A stretch of DNA of 64,000 bases from Pseudoflavonifractor sp. 524-17 (GTDB taxonomy: Bacteria; Bacillota; Clostridia; Oscillospirales; Oscillospiraceae). Below, piece after piece: positions 58,649 through 64,000 of the stretch. Every line of letters begins with the position of its first letter. The stretch's first letter is position 1. The stretch spans positions 62,001 through 126,000 of the forward strand of contig NZ_QWEK01000004.1 in NCBI RefSeq assembly GCF_009935845.1, in the 5' to 3' direction. The translations under genes and the position numbers were made by a program. A model generated the notes under the pieces. That model saw only the letters and a program-made list of their open reading frames with translations, ran no database searches and was not told where the DNA came from.

Positions 58649-59992
58649 TCAGCGCTTGGCGGAGCGGCGCCAGACGCCCATTTTGCCGGCCTCGGCGATG
58701 AGCTGATCCCGGAAGTCCGGGTGGGCGATGGAGATGATCTTCTCCGCCCGCTCCCAGGTGGAGGCGCCCTTGATGTTCACCTTGCCGAATTCAGTGACCA
58801 GCCAGTGGGTGTTGGCCCGGGTGTCGGTGACGATGGAGCCGGGGTCCAGGGTGGGCTTGATGCGGCTCTCCAGCTGGCCGGTCTTTTTGTTCAGGAAGGT
58901 GGAGGAGCAGCAGATAAAGCTCTTTCCCCCCTTGGAGAGGTAGGCCCCCATAACGAAGTCCAGCTGTCCGCCGGCGCCGCTGATGTGCCGCACCCCCGCA
59001 GACTCGGCGTTGACCTGTCCGAAGAGGTCCACGTCCACCGCGTTGTTAATGGACATGAACCGGTCCAGCTGGGCCACCACCCGGACGTCGTTGGTGTAGT
59101 CCACCGGGGCGGACATACAGGCCGGGTTGTCGTTGAGGTAGTCGTACAGCTTCTGGCTTCCGGCGGCAAAGGCGTAGGTCTGGCGGCAGCGGTCAATGGT
59201 CTTGCACACGCCGGACAGCTTTCCCGCCAAGGCCATATCCACAAAGCCGTCCACGTACATCTCGGTATGGACCCCCAGGTCCTTTAAATCGGACTGGGCG
59301 ATGAGGGAGCCCACCGCGTTGGGCATCCCGCCGATCCCCAGCTGGAGGCAGGCCCCATCGGGGATCTCCTCCACAATGAGCTTGGCCACCGCCTGATCCA
59401 CCTCGCTGGCGGGTCCGCCGGAGGGCAGGCAGCCGATGGGGGAGGTGTGCTCCACAATCATGGACACCTGATCCATGTGGATGCAGTCCTCCTTGCCCCC
59501 CAGGCAGCGGGGGATGTTGGGGTTGACCTCCACAATGATAACCTCAGAGCGCTCACACACGGCGGCCATGTGTGAGGCGCTGGGGCCGAAGCTGAAATAG
59601 CCGTGGGCGTCCATGGGGGCCACCTGGAACATGGCCACATGGATGGGGGCCACATTGTCCCGATAGTACCGGGGCAGCTCGGAATAGCGGATAGGAGCAT
59701 AAAACGTGGCCCCGCCGGCAATCATTTTCCGTTCCACACCGGACATGTGCCACGAGTTCCAAGTAAAATGCTCCGCCACGTCAGGGACGGACATCACCGC
59801 CGGCTTGTGGAAGAGAATTCCACCCCGGATCTTCACGTCGGTAAGCTCCTGGTACCGCTTGGCCAGGGCCTGATCCAGGGCCTCCGGCGTGGTGGTACAC
59901 CACCCGAAGTCCACCCAATCCCCGGACTGTACAACTTTGACCGCCTCCTCCGGAGTGGTCAGCTTGCTTTGGTACTGCTCCATGTAAGTCAT
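58649..59992 (-). CDS. but: Butyryl-CoA:acetate CoA-transferase
   Basis: 447 residues, the length of Roseburia/Faecalibacterium But. The last step of butyrate formation: butyryl-CoA + acetate gives butyrate + acetyl-CoA. Diagnostic blocks: [89 protein letters not shown] and [13 protein letters not shown], whose Glu244 is the candidate catalytic residue. The related 4-hydroxybutyrate CoA-transferases share the fold but less of these blocks. ATG at 59992 after GAGGTGTGG. Single gene; no butyryl-CoA synthesis genes are nearby. Confidence 0.9.
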   Translation of the reverse strand: MTYMEQYQSKLTTPEEAVKVVQSGDWVDFGWCTTTPEALDQALAKRYQELTDVKIRGGILFHKPAVMSVPDVAEHFTWNSWHMSGVERKMIAGGATFYAPIRYSELPRYYRDNVAPIHVAMFQVAPMDAHGYFSFGPSASHMAAVCERSEVIIVEVNPNIPRCLGGKEDCIHMDQVSMIVEHTSPIGCLPSGGPASEVDQAVAKLIVEEIPDGACLQLGIGGMPNAVGSLIAQSDLKDLGVHTEMYVDGFVDMALAGKLSGVCKTIDRCRQTYAFAAGSQKLYDYLNDNPACMSAPVDYTNDVRVVAQLDRFMSINNAVDVDLFGQVNAESAGVRHISGAGGQLDFVMGAYLSKGGKSFICCSSTFLNKKTGQLESRIKPTLDPGSIVTDTRANTHWLVTEFGKVNIKGASTWERAEKIISIAHPDFRDQLIAEAGKMGVWRRSAKR

Positions 59993-60077
59993 ATTGCCAC
60001 ACCTCTATTGTCTATTTTTTAACAATGTGAGCTTATTATAGCACTGTGAAGCGGCCTTGGCAAGGTGGAATGGGAGA

Positions 60078-60661
60078 AATGCCGGGACCCCCCGGGGCGC
60101 CCCTGCGGGGGGATTTGTGCTCGCCGCACGGGCCGCCTGCGCGGCGGGCGCCAGGGTCCTTTCCCGAAAGGACCCTGGACACAAAGGGCCAGAGGGGGGC
60201 TAACCCCCCTCTGGACTCCCCTATACGATAAGCCCACCCGACGCACCGCGCCGGATTTCTGCCATGCCGATGTGTCAGTCTGGCACTCCCCGTAATTTCA
60301 GCGCAAAGTCTCCAGCCAGACCTGGTTTTCTGTGCCGAGCCTCTCTGGTCGGCCCGGGGGAACGGCAGGCAGGGAACAAACCCCCGGGCCGACCAGGGAG
60401 GCCCGGCACTTCTATTGTAACGTAAGCGCAAGACCCCAGCTGGGGGCTGCGTTGACCGCCAGATTATCAGAACGCCGAGGTAGCGGTGGCGGCGCGGTGC
60501 GCCGCCTGGGCCCCCGCGCTGGGGGAGTCCAGAGGGGGGATAATCCCCCCTCTGGCCCTTTGGGTCCAGGGCCCTTTCGGGAAAGGGCCCTGGCGCCCGC
60601 TGCGTAAGCGGCCCGCCCGGCGAGGGCAATCCCCCCGCAGGGGCCGCCCCCAAGGATCCCC
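60078..60661. repeat. Giant imperfect palindrome C (about 585 bp)
   Basis: Outer arms begin GGGACCCCCCGGGGCGCCCC (60078) and end GGGGCCGCCCCCAAGGATCCCC (60660). Then GCTCGCCGCACGGGCCGCC, CCTTTCCCGAAAGG and CAGAGGGGGG (to about 60200) pair with CCCCCCTCTGGCCCTTTGGG...GGCGCC (60545-60600). The core GTGCCGAGCCTCTCTGG (60332) / CCAGGGAGGCCCGGCAC (60394) is the same as in copy B. No credible coding frame. It ends at the stop codon of ychF and starts about 85 bp before the but start on the same strand. Confidence 0.88.
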
Positions 60662-61747
60662 TTACACGTTAAACCGGAACAGGACGATATCCCCATCTTT
60701 CATGACATAATCCTTCCCCTCGGAGCGGACCAGCCCTTTCTCCCGGGCGGCGGCCATGGTCCCGTGGGCCTTCAGGTCGTCAAAGTTGACCACTTCGGCC
60801 CGGATAAAACCACGCTCAAAGTCAGTGTGGATTTTACCGGCGGCCTGGGGGGCCTTCGTTCCCTTGGTGATGGTCCAGGCCCGGCACTCGTCCTCCCCGC
60901 TGGTGAGGAAGGAGATGAGGCCCAGCAGGGCATAGGAGGCTTTAATCAGCCGGTCCAGGCCGGACTCGGCAATGCCCAGGTCGTCCAGGAACATAGCCTT
61001 CTCCTCGCCGTCCAGCTCGGCGATCTCCGCCTCCAGCTTGGCACAGACGGGGATGACCTGGGCCCCCTCGTTCTCGGCGATGGCCGCCACCTGCTGGTAG
61101 TAGGGCACGCCCTGGTAGTGGGAGAAGCCCTCCTCATCCAGGTTGGCGGCGTAGATGATGGGCTTCAGGCTGAGCAGCTCGCAGTCCGGGTACTCCGCAG
61201 CGATGTCGATCTCATAGGTCCGGGCGGACTTGCCGTCGTTGAGCCACGCCCGCAGGCCCTGGAAGACCTCTACCTCCTGGAGGAACTTCTTGTCCCCCTT
61301 GGCGGCCTTCTGGGCCTTGTCAATGCGGCGGTCCACCATCTCCAGGTCGGCCATGATCAGCTCAATGTCAATGATGCCGATATCCCGCTCCGGGTCGGTG
61401 GAGCCCTCCACATGGATCACGTTGCTGTCATCAAAGCAGCGGACCACATGGACAATGGCGTCGGTGGCCCGGATGTTGCCCAGAAACTTGTTGCCCAGCC
61501 CCTCTCCCTTGCTGGCTCCCTTCACCAGGCCGGCAATGTCCACAAACTCGATGACGGCGGGCGTGGTCTTCTTGGGCTGGTAGAAGTCGGACAGCCAGTC
61601 CAGGCGGCTGTCCGGCACCGCCACCACCCCCACGTTGGGGTCAATGGTGCAGAAGGGGTAGTTGGCGCTCTCCGCGCCGGCGTTGGTAATGGCGTTGAAC
61701 AGGGTGGATTTGCCCACGTTGGGCAGGCCCACAATGCCGAGTTTCAT
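60662..61747 (-). CDS. ychF: Redox-regulated ATPase YchF (Obg family)
   Basis: 361 residues. P-loop protein binding 70S ribosomes, ATP-preferring because the G4 motif is not the GTPase NKxD. G1 GLPNVGKST (residues 7-15), switch region with ANYPFCTIDPNVG, G3 DIAGLVKGASKGEGLGNKFL, a central coiled coil (about 130-180), and the C-terminal TGS domain (AWTITKGTKAPQAAGKIHTDFERGFIRAEV...VLFRFNV). ATG at 61747 after AAAGGACG. Its stop codon abuts giant palindrome C. Confidence 0.97.
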   Translation of the reverse strand: MKLGIVGLPNVGKSTLFNAITNAGAESANYPFCTIDPNVGVVAVPDSRLDWLSDFYQPKKTTPAVIEFVDIAGLVKGASKGEGLGNKFLGNIRATDAIVHVVRCFDDSNVIHVEGSTDPERDIGIIDIELIMADLEMVDRRIDKAQKAAKGDKKFLQEVEVFQGLRAWLNDGKSARTYEIDIAAEYPDCELLSLKPIIYAANLDEEGFSHYQGVPYYQQVAAIAENEGAQVIPVCAKLEAEIAELDGEEKAMFLDDLGIAESGLDRLIKASYALLGLISFLTSGEDECRAWTITKGTKAPQAAGKIHTDFERGFIRAEVVNFDDLKAHGTMAAAREKGLVRSEGKDYVMKDGDIVLFRFNV

Positions 61748-61876
61748 ATCAAAAACGTCCTTTCGGTGTGCAGCGATTGGGACAGGCCCAATCCTCATAG
61801 AATCGAACCCTATTATAGCCGAAGGCCGGGAAAAAGACAAGAATCCGCAGCTGATACCGGTGAAAATTTTGCGCCC

Positions 61877-62305
61877 TTAAAACACCAGCGCGCCCTCGCC
61901 CCCCATCAGCCGGGTCATCTCCTCCAGGCGGTCCAGGGGGAAGGGGGGCAGGCACAGGGGCTTCATGGCGATGGACATCAGCTTCATCGGATTGTCGTCC
62001 GCCGCCACCCGGTTGGAGCTGAGGGCCCCGCACCGGCGGCAGCGGTGGATAATGGCCCACTCGCCGCTCTTGCGCACCCAGACGGCCACCGGCTCCATCA
62101 GGCCCCCGCAGTCCGCCGCCCGGTCCCCCGGCTCGATGTCCACGTGCAGGCTTACCAGACAGTTGGGACAGTGGTTGCGGTGATCGCTGCCCGCCCCCGC
62201 CGGCACAACCGGCCGGCCGCAGCTCTTGCAGGTAAAGCTGTCGCTGCAGGGGTGGGTTTTATAGTAGCCTTTTTCGTATTTTTTCCGTTTATTTTCTCGG
62301 TTCAT
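61877..62305 (-). CDS. RNHCP domain protein
   Basis: 142 residues. Zinc-ribbon-type protein named for its motif, here DHRNHCPNCL; CKSCG before it and CRRCG later complete two CxxC pairs. Function unknown; found in many Firmicutes and Actinobacteria, and it may bind nucleic acid. The N-terminus is highly basic (MNRENKRKKYEKGYYK). ATG at 62305 after GGAGAAC. Lies 129 bp upstream of ychF, same strand. Confidence 0.88.
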   Translation of the reverse strand: MNRENKRKKYEKGYYKTHPCSDSFTCKSCGRPVVPAGAGSDHRNHCPNCLVSLHVDIEPGDRAADCGGLMEPVAVWVRKSGEWAIIHRCRRCGALSSNRVAADDNPMKLMSIAMKPLCLPPFPLDRLEEMTRLMGGEGALVF

Positions 62306-62723
62306 GGTCTGATTGTTCTCCTTAACACAGCATTCTCCATTCCTCGCTCTGTCAGGACAACTTCCCGCGTCATCTCAATGGGCGCCGGGGAAACAAAAAG
62401 ACAGCCCCCGGCTGTCCTGTCCATACCATTTCCCTGTTGTTACGCGGTCAAACCGCCCCGCCCGGCGCATACGGCCCCCACAGCGGGGCCCGCCCAGGCG
62501 GAGAGGGTGGATCGGTCTCGTAACTGTCCGCAGATCGGTACGGCAAAACAGCCCATTTCGGTTCCGAGGAACCCAAATGCGCTCGTCCTGACACTCACTT
62601 ATCTGCAAACAGCCGTCATCCACACACCTCCTGGTCATATTTTGCTCAGGATACCCCATCGCGCGGGATTTGTCAAGAGGGAATCGCCGCCCTCTCTTTT
62701 CCCTTTGTGTTGATAGAACGTTG
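62306..62723. other. Intergenic stretch with one terminator, no gene
   Basis: Contains a minus-strand terminator AAAAAGACAGCC / GGCTGTC (62396-62416; T-run on the minus strand), placed to end transcription of the gene at 62724. A 94-codon frame on the minus strand (62375-62659) has no ribosome site and odd composition, so I do not call it. Confidence 0.5.
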
Positions 62724-63404
62724 TCAATGGATCACTTTATAGCGCAGCCTGAGGTATGAATCCTCCAAAACCACGCATTCCTGCAATTTCAACACCCCTA
62801 ATTGCGTTAACTCACGTTCTGACAGCAAGGATGTTCCGTCAATCAGGGTGGAGGTGTCCTTGCCGCCGATTAAAACAGGAGCAACAACAATATCAATATA
62901 ATCCAACAGTTTTTCCCGAAGAAACCGTCCGTTTAATGTACCACCGCTTTGTACGGTAATCCGCTGGCATCCAAATTCCGACTTGAGCTTTGCAAGCGCG
63001 TCCACCAAGGACAACCCGCTTTGGCAGATGATATGAAGGTTGTCCTCATCCACCTGAAAGGCCGGATGAGCCGCATTGGATGTAATCAGCACAAATTCTT
63101 TTGACAGGGCACAAAAATAGCGAATACCGTGTTCGTTCAAATGGCTGTTGTCAATCACCACAAAGGAAACAGGCGTCTTGTTTGGTATTTTCTTCGTGTT
63201 AACGCCCATCTTCTCCTGTACTCTGCCGGAGTTAAGCGCCCACAGGTCCGTCGTCTGCTCGATTTCATAATATTGATGCAGGCCCTCCCTCACGCCCGCA
63301 ATGTTAGGAAAATCTTTATCCATATCCAACTGGTCCGTTGCTCCAGTGCTGATCTTCCCGTCAACCGACATAAGCATAAACAGCGTCACAATTGGTCTAT
63401 CCAC
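62724..63404 (-). CDS. RibD C-terminal / dihydrofolate-reductase-like family protein
   Basis: 226 residues. The N-terminus PIVTLFMLMSVDGKIS and the NADPH-site VQSGGTLNGRFLREKLLDYIDIVVAPVLIGG are the RibD_C/DHFR-like hallmarks (5-amino-6-ribosylamino-uracil reductase fold). It lacks the deaminase half of RibD, so it is a stand-alone reductase; substrate may be a pterin, flavin precursor or unrelated. GTG start at 63404 (GGAATAAA 6 bp before, GGAGGG further up). AT-rich relative to neighbours, suggesting acquisition. No rib genes nearby. Confidence 0.85.
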   Translation of the reverse strand: MDRPIVTLFMLMSVDGKISTGATDQLDMDKDFPNIAGVREGLHQYYEIEQTTDLWALNSGRVQEKMGVNTKKIPNKTPVSFVVIDNSHLNEHGIRYFCALSKEFVLITSNAAHPAFQVDEDNLHIICQSGLSLVDALAKLKSEFGCQRITVQSGGTLNGRFLREKLLDYIDIVVAPVLIGGKDTSTLIDGTSLLSERELTQLGVLKLQECVVLEDSYLRLRYKVIH

Positions 63405-63573
63405 TTTATTCCTATCCCTCCAAATTAAGTTTTGTCATCCTGATTATATCACGGCGGATTCCCGGCTTCAAGCCGCGATTCGTAAAATCGCTGGGACATT
63501 TGCAAGCCGGGGGCCGGTTTGTTATAATGCCCTTATCGCCACAGGCGGAACAAATGACAGGAGGGAAGGCAGT

Positions 63574-64000
63574 ATGCTGTATTTTGACAGCGACTATAGG
63601 GAGGGGGCCCATCCGGAGCTCCTGGCCCGGCTGGGGGAGGAGAATTGGGAGCCCATGCCGGGCTACAGCGAAGACCCCATCTGTGAGCGGGCCCGGGAGA
63701 AAATCCGCGCGGCCTGCGGCTGTCCGGAGGGGGAGATCTATTTTCTCACCGGGGGCACCCAGACAAACGCCGTGGTAATCCGCGCCCTGCTCCGGCTGTA
63801 CGAGGGGGTTATCGCTGCGGACACCGGCCACATCGCCACCCACGAGGCCGGGGCCATTGAGGCCGGCGGGCACAAGGTAATCCCCCTGCCGGAGCACGCC
63901 GGCAAGCTGGACCCCGGGGAGGTGGCGGACTGCCTGGCCGCCTTCCAGGCGGATCCCAACCGGGCCCACACCGTCAAGCCCGGCATGGTCTATCTCTCCC
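63574..64000 (+). CDS. Low-specificity threonine aldolase-type PLP enzyme, 3'-truncated by window edge
   Basis: 142 codons before the window ends. The start is the ATG at 63574 behind AGGAGGG. N-terminal blocks match the beta-eliminating lyase/threonine aldolase family: YFDSDYREGAHPELLARL, then FLTGGTQTNAVVIRALL (PLP phosphate-binding turn) and DTGHIATHEAGAIEAGGHKVI. The PLP Lys would lie beyond the end. Family members split threonine or allo-threonine to glycine and acetaldehyde; a related Clostridial branch has not been characterised. Confidence 0.88.
   Translation, partial: MLYFDSDYREGAHPELLARLGEENWEPMPGYSEDPICERAREKIRAACGCPEGEIYFLTGGTQTNAVVIRALLRLYEGVIAADTGHIATHEAGAIEAGGHKVIPLPEHAGKLDPGEVADCLAAFQADPNRAHTVKPGMVYLS

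Noticed and set aside
26460-60700. Open frames inside the three giant palindromes
   Set aside because: Frames of 60-200 codons occur in all six frames because the DNA is GC-rich; they are Gly/Pro/Arg-rich, without ribosome sites, and not conserved between copies B and C in any one frame.
62375-62659. 94-codon minus-strand frame in the gap upstream of the RNHCP gene
   Set aside because: Contains a terminator, has no ribosome site and no protein-like pattern.
1-64000. CRISPR array, rRNA operon, complete IS or prophage
   Set aside because: No regularly spaced repeats, no rRNA sequence, and no transposase, integrase or structural phage gene were seen.

Overview
The window is a 64 kb piece of a chromosome from a GC-rich, anaerobic member of the Clostridia, most likely family Oscillospiraceae (Flavonifractor / Intestinimonas / Lawsonibacter-like). 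I infer this from Firmicute gene orders (gdpP-rplI-dnaB, tilS-hpt-ftsH, rpsO-pnp), a T-box leader, strong AGGAGG ribosome binding sites with many GTG and TTG starts, a butyryl-CoA:acetate CoA-transferase and a minimal SufC-SufB pair. Species cannot be fixed from the sequence alone. No rRNA, CRISPR array, replication origin or intact prophage was seen.

Layout. 1-12 kb: the 3' end of purL, a small membrane protein, an amidase, a zinc-dependent phospholipase C-like protein, a DIP1984 protein, icd, an XRE regulator, a secreted AT-rich protein, and rpsO-pnp. 12-27 kb: a MATE exporter behind a leader peptide, a twice-frameshifted secreted C/H-peptidase-like gene, a two-gene operon with a methenyl-tetrahydromethanopterin cyclohydrolase (Mch) homologue, a GntR/aroK/MATE/HD run, an NSS transporter, an orphan response regulator, an SseB protein and two envelope proteins. 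27-40 kb: a degenerate P-type-ATPase-like protein, rlmB, ftsH, miaA, a DUF4130 repair-type protein, a ferritin-like protein, a frameshifted lipoprotein, sufC-sufB-thioesterase and pyridoxamine kinase. 40.6-42.3 kb: tRNA-Phe and tRNA-Arg(CCT) next to what look like prophage scraps and a broken S66 peptidase. 42.5-52.6 kb: ilvE, then gdpP-rplI-dnaB-tilS-hpt-ftsH. 52.6-64 kb: a Trp T-box and stand-alone trpB, the selenium-dependent molybdenum hydroxylase maturation set (mntP-yqeC-yqeB-xdhC), tadA, but, ychF, an RNHCP protein, a RibD-C/DHFR-like protein and the start of a threonine-aldolase-type gene.

The most unusual content is non-coding. Three giant imperfect palindromes of about 550-600 bp (near 26.46-27.06, 46.01-46.56 and 60.08-60.66 kb) share about 100-bp ends, lie in one orientation, and each abuts a stop codon. 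One of them splits gdpP from rplI. A second, smaller MITE-like family (164 bp in its longest copy) occurs four times. Two related promoter/terminator cassettes at 54.5 and 58.3 kb look like a small-RNA pair.

Several genes, mostly AT-rich or secreted, carry single-base frameshifts (14.38, 14.64, 23.9 and 36.76 kb, possibly 2.95 kb), while the long housekeeping genes are intact. This is either genuine decay of acquired genes or indel error in the assembly; reads would decide.
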